From positions 31,200,197-31,264,196 of the forward strand of contig CM057149.1 in assembly GCA_029964075.1 (NCBI GenBank): 64,000 bases of DNA, given 5' to 3'. Position 1 is the first letter of the stretch, and each line of letters begins with the position of its first letter. Below the pieces are notes generated by a model. That model was not told the DNA's origin, did no database searches, and was given only the letters and a program-made list of their open reading frames with translations. The position numbers were made by a program, and so were the translations under genes. Below, piece after piece: positions 1 to 10,395 of the stretch. Source of the stretch: Patiria pectinifera (lineage: Eukaryota; Echinodermata; Asteroidea; Valvatida; Asterinidae).

Positions 1-1273
1 TTCAAGAAGACAAAAATATTTTACGTCAATTTGTATACAATTTTTTCCCATCTGTTTATTATATTCTTAGAATTCCCCGACGTCATGATGACGTTTGGGG
101 TGACTGGGTAGACAACTGGGTATTATGCTGTGAGCAATTTGTATATATATTTTTTTTGCATAGTGAAAAATGTCAAAAAGTATTACCAAAAATACCGTTA
201 GTTAGCGGGTTGTATTTTCCCATTACACTGCAGAGGTCACACGAACAGTATGCTTATTACAAAGCCATGCCGCCGAGAACAGCTTGTGTTTATTCTTCCC
301 AAAACTACCTGTTGACTTTATGTTAAAAAAAAAGGTATTGACTGAAATACGAAGGCCAATAAAAACGCTAGTCAAACATGTAACTGCTTTGTAGATAGGC
401 TTAGGTACAGCAAATGGATTCGAATTTTGGGCGAGGATCGAGGTCTAGAACGGGAAAGATTAAAGTGTACATAATCTGAAAATTGCCTTTTTTTTTCTTT
501 TTTTTTGGAAAGCAGCTTGTATTGTCGTCAAACAAAATGCATGGAATATCTGAGGGGCAAGTTGATATTCTTTTTAATTCCTGTGCAAACCTCGACCAGC
601 CCTTGCTGCTTCCGCATTAATATAGAAAGTAACTGTAGAGATGTAGAATTATTGAGTAAAACAATTCTGTTTTGAAGACGTCCGTATTATATTTAGCTAA
701 AACTTTTGTTTATAGCCCTTTTTTGTCTAAGTTATTTCCTGTACGCCCGTGCATTTGATAACATCATTTGGTATTATATGAAACAGATATTTGGACATTG
801 AAAAAAAACAAAAAAAAAAACAGCAGAAATAATGGCTCAACCATTTGTAAAGGCTGAAGCCCTCTGAACTCTAGCAAGATTAAAGAGGCAGTAGACTCAT
901 CATAAAGGTGGTTATGAATGAAGTGCACGTGACCTGACAACAAGACCAAAACCCAAAAATTTGCCGCAAACTAGTTTTCTTCTAAATGTAAAGTTAAAGA
1001 AAACATGTTTACCGTCCCAGCCTTTTTCCACACCGGTGGCAAGTCCCTACATAAACCGTATCTATCAGTGATGGCAATGGGATACATTAACAGAAAACTC
1101 CACATATTACGCGACTGGGAAAGATGACAGTCATTTTGCTGGTAAAAATATTATATACATGTCTTGCAATTGGCGGAAAGGCAAGCGGCCATCTTCAGAA
1201 ATTGCGGCCATTTTGAAAATTGAAATTTTCATCAAGCACTTTGTTTCTGCGATCGACGCATAAAAAGTGTTAG
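1..1273. other. AT-rich non-coding sequence
   Basis: No exon-like reading frame with splice signals, RNA gene or repeat with readable ends was found. It contains A/T tracts near 485-508 and 800-820 and a short stretch near 1190-1225 with GCGGCCAT motifs resembling the repeat units of the 6.4-10.4 kb element. Confidence 0.5.
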
Positions 1274-1605
1274 TCTATGGAATAGCCGCTTGCAGACAAG
1301 CGTCTATTATATTCGCGCAGATTCGGCGATTATGCAAAACAAGACTGCGTCTTGACATCAAGATTCTGGCCGTTCAGCTGCCGCCTTGTATCGGGTCTTT
1401 CGTAACCCGTTGTTGTATTACAAAAACTTGGCAGCCAAATTGACCAATCAACAGCATTGTTCACATTTCTGATCGAAATGGCGTCACACTTTCTAAAGTC
1501 GACTCCGATTGGCTTGAATGCGGGGTCGCATAAAATGTGCATGCTAGGATGTATCAGACGTTAAGTGTTGCTTTGCACACGTGAAATTCAATGTCTGATC
1601 CTCCG
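1274..1605 (+). repeat. Dispersed repeat R, copy 1 (about 330 bp)
   Basis: This sequence recurs at 25362-25687 (+) and, split in two, at 10660-10396 plus 6365-6300 (-). Shared landmarks are the start TATGGAATAGCCGCTTGC, a block near GACTCCGATTGGCT, and GGGGTCGCATAA followed by a cluster of TCAGAC motifs. No reading frame or clear terminal inverted repeat is visible. This copy is the best guide to the uninterrupted form. It is probably a non-autonomous element of unknown class. Confidence 0.7.
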
Positions 1606-3866
1606 AGTCAGACTAAAAACTTGCCGGCCTTAGTAAATTCTGTACTCAATGGATTGAGGCATCAAAGGGCAGGGAGAGGTTAATAGGGGCTGATGTCCCG
1701 AGGTTACATCAGTCAGTTGCTTACTTTACCGCATGTCGTTTCCTCTTCTCATTTTTTTAACAACTGGTGGCCTACCTCCACATTTAATATCTCCTAGCCC
1801 TTATCTCTGCTTTTCTATTTGATTTTGTATTATGTGCGGAATGAATTGGCTGTAAGATAAAGCGCCTTTCAAGCACGATATGATAAGGAAATAAAAGAAT
1901 TATGTAACGAGGAAATGATGTACCGTGTATTCATGTTTTTAATAGCGTGGAAACACAGCTCCTCATATGAGTCTGTGGCCTTGAATCCACTAACGAGAGG
2001 TTGTAGATAGTACGTGTCAGGGCACCAAACAGACTCTACGATACTGATTTTGTGTTTGGTAAGGGCTCAACAAAAACAACTATGCATCTATTATCTGTTG
2101 TGCAACCGGTATCGGTTGTGCAAATCCCGGATGTACCGTGGCTGCTTCGCAAAAAAACTAACACTGTTGTTTGAAGACCTCGATTTGTAACTGAAGGAAA
2201 CTGTACGATGTAGGGCCTACCTATGCCTACATGTATAGGTTATAGTTTAAAAAAGAGAGAGATTGTTAATACTCTAATTAGGCAAAATACTACTGAATTA
2301 CCGTCCTTCAAAATATAAAGAAAGGAAGGCTCGTTCCGTATTAAGTGGAATACATGTAGGGATATATTTTGCCATAGTTTGTACGAAAAATGACCCTAAA
2401 ATGAATTAATTCCATTAAAGAAAAGGCATGAGAACAAAGGCACATAATGACAGCGCTGAACCAAATTTTTATTGAGAATTCAAAAGAAAAGGCTAGAAAT
2501 TCATGAATTTACAGAGTTTCATAAACCCGGTTTTGCTCCATCCACTGCAAATGTGATGGCTTCTTCTTTTTCACATGTAGGCCTAAATGAACTTTGGACC
2601 CTCTTCCTTCCCATAGACCAATACAACCGAACACAGAACTGTCATCGTCTTTGCATGATAGTTTGGAAAAAGGTATTTAAAGGGCCCATGTCATGAATTT
2701 TACTTATAGGAACATATTTTCATGCAACTTTCTACTCCTCTAAAATGTATAAAAAACTATATGACACCGTTTTTTGGTTAATCTTATTGAAAGATGCTCT
2801 TCTTTATACATTTTATATTTTCCATGCTATTCCTGACAAATGAGGGCAGAAGTTGTGATGTCGTTTGAGGAAGACACTGTTCGGTGTAGGAGTTTTCTGT
2901 TCCAATTGTGATCCCACAATATGCTCATTGAAAACATGGGTGAGAACACTTTTGTGAGAAAATTTATGACGGCAAAATATCCAAAATTCTGGCAATGATG
3001 TAGGTTTTGAAATATAGCTGTAACATTGAAGTTTTTGCATGTAATCACACTTTTGCTATATGAATATGCAAATTTTCATTAGCCTAAAAACCAAAAAGGC
3101 ACTAAAATGAACGAAAATTTTAAATATGGTTAAATGGGACACAAAGATGCATTTACAAGGACTACATTAAAAAGTTGCATTACATAGCCCTTTCAGTCCG
3201 TGTGTTGAAGTAGAGAAGCAGATGACATAAAAGTTTCAAAATTAATATGGAATTACTAATTCCTTTTATTATACATTTAGTTGAACCCGTCCAACCCTCT
3301 TTGAAAACCATATCTTGCTTTCAGTTGCAGCGTCAACAGAACGAGACAACTTGGGCCATTTAATTGCCTCAAAACTATTCAAAAGAAGATTAGCATTTTT
3401 CTGGGGGTACCATTAGGCCATTTGATTCGACGGTTATCTCTGTGTGTCCTCGGATAAGGACCCGTGCAATGTGCACGACTGTTTGCAGTTTGTATAACAG
3501 GAGCAGTATGATTCGTTCTCTTTTGATCGGATTCAACTTTTAATGGAATATACCGCTTTGGGAAATGCACCCGAGTGACCTGGCATGCGTTAACGATCCG
3601 CGTCTTGAACTTTGTAACTTATAGATTATTCGGGTATACACACTTGGCAATTAACTGATTTATCAGTTTTCATTCAATGCAATCTTTCCTTTTTTTTGCG
3701 TAAACTTAGGTTAGAGGATCCTGGTAAAAATTTTCCATTCGGCTTCTGGAATTGGGTTGCCGCCTCACGTGACTGGAAAGCAAGACCACAATATCGAGTA
3801 AAATTGAGTACCAAGCTAGCTTTTTTTTTTTTTTTTTTTGCTGGTCCTAAAAGGCCAGCCAGCCTA
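1606..3866. other. Intergenic, nothing recognised
   Basis: AT-rich DNA. The short open frames here (up to about 75 codons) have no recognisable domain and no flanking splice pattern. No dispersed repeat with clear ends was found. Confidence 0.45.
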
Positions 3867-3868
3867 TA

Positions 3869-4371
3869 CAGGGTGAGTAAAAAAAACACCGAAATGTTGG
3901 GACTATTGTTTCAGTGAAGTTCTGCATGTCACACTTTCAAAATCAAGGATATGAAAGCCCAATTCATAAACCTTGTTGTAGTACAAGAATCATTCAAATC
4001 ACTCACGTACTTTTCAAGTTACGGAATTTCAAACACAACCACCGTTTTAAGGTTCTGTCCACGGATCACAAAAAAAGTTCAGTGTTCTTTCAGCAAAACG
4101 AAAACATATCACAAAGGGATGTGTGTGAATTGTTTTCGTTTTGCTGAAAGAACGCACGCCTTTTTGGTGATCCGTGGACAGAACTTCAAAACGGTGGTTG
4201 TGTTTAAAATTCCGTAACTTAAAAATTACATGAGTGATTTGAATGATTCCTGTACTAACAAAAAGCTTATGAATTTGGCTTTTATATCGTAGATTTTGAA
4301 AGTGCTACATGCAGAACTTCACTAAAAAAATGGTCCCGACATTTGGGTTTCGGTTTTTTTTACTAACCCTG
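3869..4371. mobile_element. Palindromic foldback MITE with TA target duplication
   Basis: The element is an almost complete 503 bp hairpin. It starts CAGGGTGAGTAAAA and ends with the reverse complement, TTTTACTAACCCTG, and the two halves pair throughout around a centre near 4115. It is bounded by TA at 3867-3868 and 4372-4373. The TA duplication and CAGGG termini suit a Tc1/mariner-like non-autonomous element. A one-arm relative lies at 52718-52871. Small open frames inside are by-products of the palindrome. Confidence 0.85.
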
Positions 4372-4373
4372 TA

Positions 4374-5985
4374 GTGTCCTCTTTAAACGTATCTGACTTA
4401 CTGACTGACTCGCTGACTAACTGCCTCCCCTGATCCGGGCAGTGCTATTGTATAGGATTTCACTTTAACACCAATGAATGGGCTAAATCCGGCCCCCAGT
4501 GAATAGCCATTTTGAATCAATTGAATAGAGTACTTACTCCAATTCATATACAAGCTCTCAACAAGCACATATACAGAGCAATGCTTTTGAAGTCACGGTA
4601 GTGTGAAGAGCAAAATTAAAAATAAAAACAAATTAAATTAAACATTTGAAATTTATTCAAATAAATATTTTTTTTGTCGCGATTGAATTTCACGATCCTC
4701 CGAAAGGATAATATTTTGAGTGCGATAAACTTATAAAGATGCAAGTTACAACAATAATCCGCAACTCAATAGTTTCTGCCGAAGTAAGTTACAAACTTTC
4801 CCTTTTCTGTTTATACCAACTTAAATGCTGGCGATGATCGGCACGAATGTAGAAGTTCACGAGGCGAATTTAAATTTGTATTTTTGGGGGGTCGTATTAG
4901 CATATCTTCGATACACCACATAAAATTGTTTTTATTGATTTATTATGTGTACCCTGGGGCATTCTACACGGCCCGGGAACTCGAACCCATTCAACGATCG
5001 TATTTTACAACATATGTGTTGAGCAACCACTCGTGTCAATCCTCGAGCAACGCTGTTTATTGCTCTCTTGTGGTCCTTGAATTGCCATAACTTTTGAGTT
5101 TCAAAGATTTTGCTTTAAGATAAAAAATCATCGACCGCAACACACGTGGTTGAAAGATAATACGCTTGATGTTGAACTTGAAAATAATTTGAAATAATGG
5201 ACTTTGTAGGAAAAGGTAGACGGCACTTCAAGACTGGAAGATTTCAAGGTCAATCTTCGGTGGTTCATTTATAAACTTGCGAATTCCACCAATTGTAATT
5301 TGTAAAGTTTCTTCTTTCGAATTGCTTTTGATATTAGCCTACATGTATCCTGATACATGTATTAAATACTGCAAATGAGCGAAACGTATACGTATCTGAG
5401 AAAAAGTTGGACTAAGGCAAGTGGTGCACCAGAAATAGGGCGATATGACTCAAATTCACCATATGAAATTTAACAATAAGTGCCAGCCGAAAGATGTCAC
5501 TGAATTCACGTCATTATTGATGACACACAATGTCCATATATGGTCTGATACAAACTCATTATCACCTATAACTTATAAAAGATGAAGACACTAAAATATT
5601 CCATTGAGGTAATCTCGGTATCGAAATAGATACATCGATTACGGACTTGCGTGCGCGTGACGTCATCAACATTTTGCTATACTGCAGCCACTTGACACTT
5701 TATCGTGACCCGCAGAGATTGTACCAAATCATAATATCACAAAGGAACACTTCAAGGGATATGTTGCTATTTAATCTGTACACGTACGGCAAGCCCAAAC
5801 TTGATATTTCATATCAAGTGGTTTCACCTGACCCAGAAAGCGTATCAGGGAGTCGCGTTGTGAACAAGATATGACTTGATGTTCAAAGTTTATTTATCTT
5901 GAGCGTCTTTTTATGTCTAGCTATATATACGTTCTAATTTAACTGAAAGGTACTTTTTACGATTTTAAAGTAACTCTCTAAATAT
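4374..5985. other. Intergenic, nothing recognised
   Basis: AT-rich sequence with no supported gene. A short frame at 4884-5090 has no domain similarity that I can see and no splice context. Confidence 0.45.
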
Positions 5986-6221
5986 CCGGGTCAGATTGAC
6001 CTCGGAATCCGGGTTATATTTGGCTCGACCCTTTTCCCGGTCACAAATGACATTTTTCCGGGTCACAACTGACACTTTCCGGGTCATATATGACACTTTT
6101 CCGGGTCACAAACACTTTTCCGGGTCAAAATATCTCGGAAAAGTGTCATTTCGACCCGCTAAGTTTTATTTTTACCCGGAAAAGGGTTGAGCCAAAATGG
6201 ATTCTGGGTCAATTTGACTCG
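5986..6221. repeat. Imperfect inverted repeat with CCGGGTCA units
   Basis: The left end (CCGGGTCAGATTGACCTCGG) pairs with the right end (GGGTCAATTTGACTCGGAC). Between them the motif TTTTCCGGGTCACA recurs about every 20-25 bp in direct orientation (roughly 6045-6128) and then once inverted. It looks like a small foldback element that expanded its subterminal repeat. No target duplication was identified. Confidence 0.6.
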
Positions 6222-6299
6222 GACGTTTTTAGAGCGTAACATTCGTCCGGAGATCGCCAAATTTTAGTGGAAGTTTTTGTTGTCTTAAATAGCCGTGTA

Positions 6300-6365
6300 A
6301 AGGTTCGTCTGAGGATCAGACATTCACGTGTATGGAACCACACAAACAAATATGTCTGATACTGT
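6300..6365 (-). repeat. Dispersed repeat R, distal fragment of an interrupted copy
   Basis: Read on the minus strand, this begins GTATCAGACATA and contains ACACGTGAATGTCTGATCC, matching the end of repeat R at about 1549-1600. It continues the minus-strand R copy at 10660-10396, so the 6366-10395 element has been inserted into R. Confidence 0.65.
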
Positions 6366-6500
6366 TAGTCAAGTTCACTATGTCCAGATATTGAACTTCG
6401 TTAACTTTTTTGGGGGATTTGCAAACCTATACATTTTTGGAATCTGTGTGGTACAGGCAATCAGAAAACCAATGTTTACAATTTGCCGGAAGCATGCATG

Positions 6501-6988
6501 GCGGCCATCTTGGATTTTCAAAATGGCCGCCTTCAAAATGGGTGTTTCTCAATATCTCAGCATCCAGGTGGCCTAGAGTCATGATTTTAACGGCTAAACA
6601 TACATTTTCAGGGGTGAGGAAGCCAGTAGTACAAGGTAAAATAAGCTAAACATAACCACAAAGCGGCCATCTTGGATTTTCAAAATGGCCGCCTTCAAAA
6701 TGGGTGTTTCTCAATATCTCAGCATCCAGGTTTCCTAGAGTCATGCTTTTAACGGCTAAACATACATTTTCAGGGGTGAGGAAGCCAGTGGTACAAAGCA
6801 AAATAAGCTAAACATAACCACCAAGCGGCCATCTTGGATTTTCAAAATGGCTGCCTCGAAAATTGGTGTTTCTCAATATCTCAGCATCCAGGTTTCCTAG
6901 AGTAATGATTTTAAAAGCTAAACATACATTTTCAGGGGTGAGGAAGCCAGTGGTATAAAGTAAACTCAGCTAAACATAACCAGAAAGC
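6501..6988 (+). repeat. Three 162 bp tandem units, left arm
   Basis: Units begin with GCGGCCATCTTGGATTTT at 6501, 6663 and 6825, exactly 162 bp apart. Each contains a short internal inverted pair (GCGGCCAT ... ATGGCCGC) and a conserved block ending in AAACATAACCA. The mirror array in the right arm ends its units at 9946, 10108 and 10270. Subterminal tandem repeats inside inverted arms are typical of foldback elements, where they often bind transposase; that role is inferred here. Confidence 0.85.
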
Positions 6989-7159
6989 AGATTTTCATGT
7001 TCATTCCATTATAATACATTTTTTAAATGGCTCAAAACTTCTACATGTAGCAAGTCAAACCTCCAGCATGTCTAGGCAGCTTCTTGGACAACTTAAATAT
7101 CATGATAGCATGACAAAATAAGTGTGGTATAACAAAATCTTTGTTATATAGCAGAATCT

Positions 7160-8178
7160 TTACACATCATCATCATCACTGTCACTGGTCGGCAACATGT
7201 CATTCCTAGAGTCCTCATCATTCTGGCACTGGGTGCTGCACTGGCAGAGGTCTGTGCATGATAAGTTCTTGGACCTGCAAGAGCATCGAGATGTTGAACA
7301 GTCTGCTCTGCACTGGCATCTCACCATCTCAATGATGGCCTTGGGGGCTGGGAGGACCTTAGTTGTGATTGGCTTCACCTGATCAGCTGCTGTGTCCTTG
7401 TAGAAGCCATGCTGCAGCGGATCCAGGAACTGCTGCTGAGCAATGCTTGCCTGGCCCCATACTGTGGCCTGGATCTGGACTCGGTGGATGTGCTGCTTGA
7501 GAGCACCAAGGGGGAGGCAGCTCGTCACTTTCAGCCATATGCTTGCAGAAAAGATGCCATCGCAGCTCAGGGATGCTCGCAATCTGGATACCCTTTGGCG
7601 CGTATGCAGCACAGACGAATGTAGCCAGCGTTGACAGCAGCTCTTCAGTGACTTCAGTGGCATCTGAAAGCATCTGCAGAGCATTGATGACTACTACGCC
7701 TGCTTTGAGGTAGACTTTCAGCCAGGTTGCCTTTCCTATGCGAGAGAACCTCCCAGTGTTGTCTGCCCCCGTGAATGCGTGGAAGGCTGGCAAAGCCTTT
7801 GCTCTTTCTGGACCTCGATCTGTCCATATTGGCTGCACTTGGACCACTCCGGAAGCCATTGACATGGACGTGTTTCTCAGCAGAAGGTCATAATGTGCTA
7901 CGACCAGCACCAGAGCATCAGTGTCTGGGGAGAAGACCACCAACTCTGCATCAGGTGGGTTCCTCTGTGATGCCAGAACTGCATGATAGATTAGCAGCGT
8001 GTCCGCCTCTTCGTGATTGTTGTCCTCGATTAGCAGCTCGCTTTTGCTCCTAGTACGTCCTGCGGCAGATGCGATAACCAGCTTTGACGAGTCTTGGTTG
8101 TACTCCAGGGTTTTTGCTGCCAGATACTCAGTCAGATCAGCCTTCGTTTTGTCGTGGGAAAGGAACCGGCTGACACAT
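7160..8178 (-). pseudogene. Decayed element ORF, left-arm copy (PIN/FEN1-like nuclease remnant with CXC tail)
   Basis: Minus-strand frames from the inner tip to the stop at 7160 encode, in order, SRFLSHDKTKADL, HEEADTLLIYHAV, VVFSPDTDALVLVV, PAFHAFTGADNTGRFS, a helical stretch of about 110 residues, a cysteine-rich block (VRCQCRADCSTSRCSC and TDLCQCSTQC) and an acidic end (DSDDDDV). The order of acidic motifs resembles the C-terminal half of FEN1/XPG-type PIN nucleases; I infer this from motif spacing. The cysteine block resembles CXC/CRC DNA-binding repeats. A 2 bp deletion near 7515, relative to the right arm, shifts the frame between the two main pieces (7383-7943 and 7160-7684). The same kind of ORF is known to me as a repetitive hypothetical protein family in cnidarians and deuterostomes. 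Confidence 0.65.
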
Positions 8179-8599
8179 GTCTCTCACAAGAGACTGTGAT
8201 GAGATCATTCCAGTGTGAGAGAGACTGATGTGAGAGACATCAGTCTGGTATTGAAGCATTCACTGAGGTCTTTGACTGTCACTACCGTGGCTGGTTTCTT
8301 TGCTAGCTTCTGCACGACCACCATACCGTCCACCAGTGCAATTTTTCGACTTCGATGAGGATCTTCAGTGGGTGTGCAGTCTATTGTTTCTGGATCCACT
8401 GCATCGCGCTGCAGAACACTTGCATCGTGCAGCTGCTGCTGCTGATCTTCATTGGGTGGTTCTGCTGTTCCGAACTTCTCAAGGAGGTGGATCATTGGGA
8501 TGTGCTTGATGCTGGTGTTATCTCTGATCTGATATTGGATCGGATCCTTCCCTTGTCTCCGTTTCTCCCTTGTGGTACTCTTCAGGGAATCAGCCTTGT
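8179..8599 (-). pseudogene. Loop segment of the foldback with rearranged ORF blocks
   Basis: On the minus strand one open frame (about 8600-8205) reads first DTYKADSLKSTTREKRRQGK...SIKHIPM (block B), then a Q- and D-rich stretch followed by IALVDGMVVVQKLAKKP...ECFNTRLMSLTS (block A). In the ORF family as I know it, A precedes B and B runs straight into SRFLSHDKTKADL. Here B is first and A is joined to the left arm through about 75 bp of GAGAGACAT-like filler (8179-8255). The loop is therefore a mosaic and not a simple spacer. It supplies the N-terminal acidic motif (VDG) that the arms lack. The block order is read from sequence; the ancestral order is from memory of the family. Confidence 0.55.
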
Positions 8600-8604
8600 A
8601 TGTG

Positions 8605-9618
8605 TCAGCCGGTTCCTTTCCCACGACAAAACGAAGGCTGATCTGACTGAGTATCTGGCAGCAAAAACCCTGGAGTACAACCAAGACTCGTCAAAGCTGG
8701 TTATCGCATCTGCCGCAGGACGTACTTGGAGCAATAGCGAGCTGCTAATCGAGGACAACAATCACGAAGAGGCGGACACGCTGCTAATCTATCATGCAGT
8801 GCTGGCATCACAGAGGAACCCACCTGATGCAGAGTTGGTGGTCTTCTCCCCAGACACTGATGTTCTGGTGCTGGTCGTAGCACATTATGACCTTCTGCTG
8901 AGAAACACGTCCATGTCAGTGGCTTCCGGAGTGGTCCAAGTGCAGCCAATATGGACAGATCTAGGTCCAGAAAGAGCAAAGCCTTTGCCAGCCTTCCACG
9001 CATTCAGGGCAGACAACACTGGGAGGTTCTCTCGCATAGGAAAGGCAACCTGGCTGAAAGTCTACCTCAAAGCAGGCGGAGTAGTCATCAATGCTCTGCA
9101 GATGCTTTCAGATGCCGCTGAAGTCACTGAAGAGCTGCTGTCAACGCTGGCTACATTCGTCTGTGCTGCATACGCGCCAAAGGGCATCCAGATTGCGAGC
9201 ATCCCTGAGCTGCAATGGCATCTTTTCTGCAAGCATTATGGCTGAAAGTGACAAGCTGCCTCCCACCCTTGGTGCTCTCAAGCAGCACATCCACCGAGTC
9301 CAGATCCAGGCCACAGTATGGGGCCAGGCAAGCATTGCTCAGCAGCAGTTCCTGGATCCGCTGCAGCATGGCTTCTACAAGGACACAGCAGCTGATCAGG
9401 TGAAGCCAATCACAACTAAGGTCCTCCCAGCCCCCAAGGCCATCATTGAGATGGTGAGATGCCAGTGCAGAGCAGACTGTTCAACATCTCGATGCTCTTG
9501 CAGGTCCAAGAACTTATCATGCACAGACCTCTGCCAGTGCAGCACCCAGTGCCAGAATGATGAGGACTCTAGGAATGACATGTTGCCGACCAGTGACAGT
9601 GATGATGATGATGTGTAA
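8605..9618 (+). pseudogene. Decayed element ORF, right-arm copy (PIN/FEN1-like nuclease remnant with CXC tail)
   Basis: This is the plus-strand mirror of the left-arm ORF. The frame 8605-9245 covers SRFLSHDKTKADL, NNHEEADTLLIYHA, FSPDTDVLVLVVA and AFRADNTGRFS. It then breaks at a 1 bp insertion near 9236 (CATTATGGC against CATATGGC in the left arm) and resumes in another frame from MAESDKLPP through the CXC-like block to the stop at 9616-9618. A 3 bp loss changes the G-A-D motif seen in the left arm to R-A-D. Each arm is intact where the other is broken, so the frame damage arose after the arms separated. It is probably not functional as it stands. Confidence 0.65.
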
Positions 9619-9781
9619 ATGATATAACAAAGATTTTGTTATACCACACTTATTTTGTCATGCTATCATGATATTTAAGTTGTCCAAGAAGCTGCCTAGA
9701 CATGCTGGAGGTTTGACTTGCTACATGTAGACGTTTTGAGCCATTTAAAAAATGTATTATAATGGAATGAACATGAAAATC

Positions 9782-10270
9782 TGCTTTGCGATTATGTTTA
9801 GCTGAGTTTACTTTATACCACTGGCTTCCTCACCCCTGAAAATGTATGTTTAGCCGTTAAAAGCATTACTCTAGGAAACCTGGATGCTGAGATATTGAGA
9901 AACACCAATTTTCGAGGCAGCCATTTTGAAAATCCAAGATGGCCGCTTGGTGGTTATGTTTAGCTTATTTTACTTTGTACCACTGGCTTCCTTACCCCTG
10001 AAAATGTATGTTTAGCCGTTAAAATCATGACTCTGGGCCACCTTGATGCTGAGATATTGAGAAACACCCATTTTGAAGGCGGCCATTTTGAAAATCCAAG
10101 ATGGCCGCTTTGTGGTTATGTTTAGCTTATTTTGCTTTGTACCACTGGCTTCCTCACCCCTGAAAATGTATGTTTAGCCGTTAAAATCATGACTCTAGGC
10201 CACCTGGATGCTGAGATATTGAGAAACACCCATTTTGAAGGCGGCCATTTTGAAAATCCAAGATGGCCGC
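9782..10270 (-). repeat. Three 162 bp tandem units, right arm
   Basis: Mirror copy of the left-arm array. On the minus strand units begin GCGGCCATCTTGGATTTT at 10270, 10108 and 9946. The third unit in each arm is the most diverged (CTGCCTCGAAAATTGG in place of CCGCCTTCAAAATGGG), and it is diverged the same way in both arms. The triplication therefore predates formation of the inverted repeat. Confidence 0.85.
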
Positions 10271-10395
10271 CATGCATGCTTCCGGCAAATTGTAAACATT
10301 GGTTTTCTGATTACCTGTACCACGAAGATTCCAAAAATGTATAGGTTTGCAAATCCCCCAAAAAAGTTAACGAAATTACACAGTGAACTTGACTA

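Larger units (their letters stand above)
6366..10395. mobile_element. 4.03 kb foldback transposon, ~1.8 kb inverted arms around a 421 bp loop
   Basis: The left arm (6366-8178) and right arm (8600-10395) are inverted copies. The outer tips are TAGTCAAGTTCACT at 6366 and its complement ending at 10395; the inner tips are GGCTGACACAT ending at 8178 and its complement starting at 8600. By eye there are only scattered mismatches and small indels. From outside inward each arm holds about 100 bp of terminal sequence, three 162 bp tandem units, about 200 bp of non-coding DNA and a ~1 kb decayed ORF transcribed outward. The loop (8179-8599) is single-copy and carries other parts of the same ORF. The element interrupts repeat R. 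Length and layout recall Foldback/Galileo-type DNA transposons, but no DDE transposase is visible. A palindromic assembly error is unlikely because the arms differ and carry different frameshifts. Confidence 0.85.

Noticed and set aside
6366-10395. Assembly-artefact explanation for the large palindrome
   Set aside because: The arms differ by substitutions and separate indels, the loop is unique, and both flanks are pieces of one repeat R copy.
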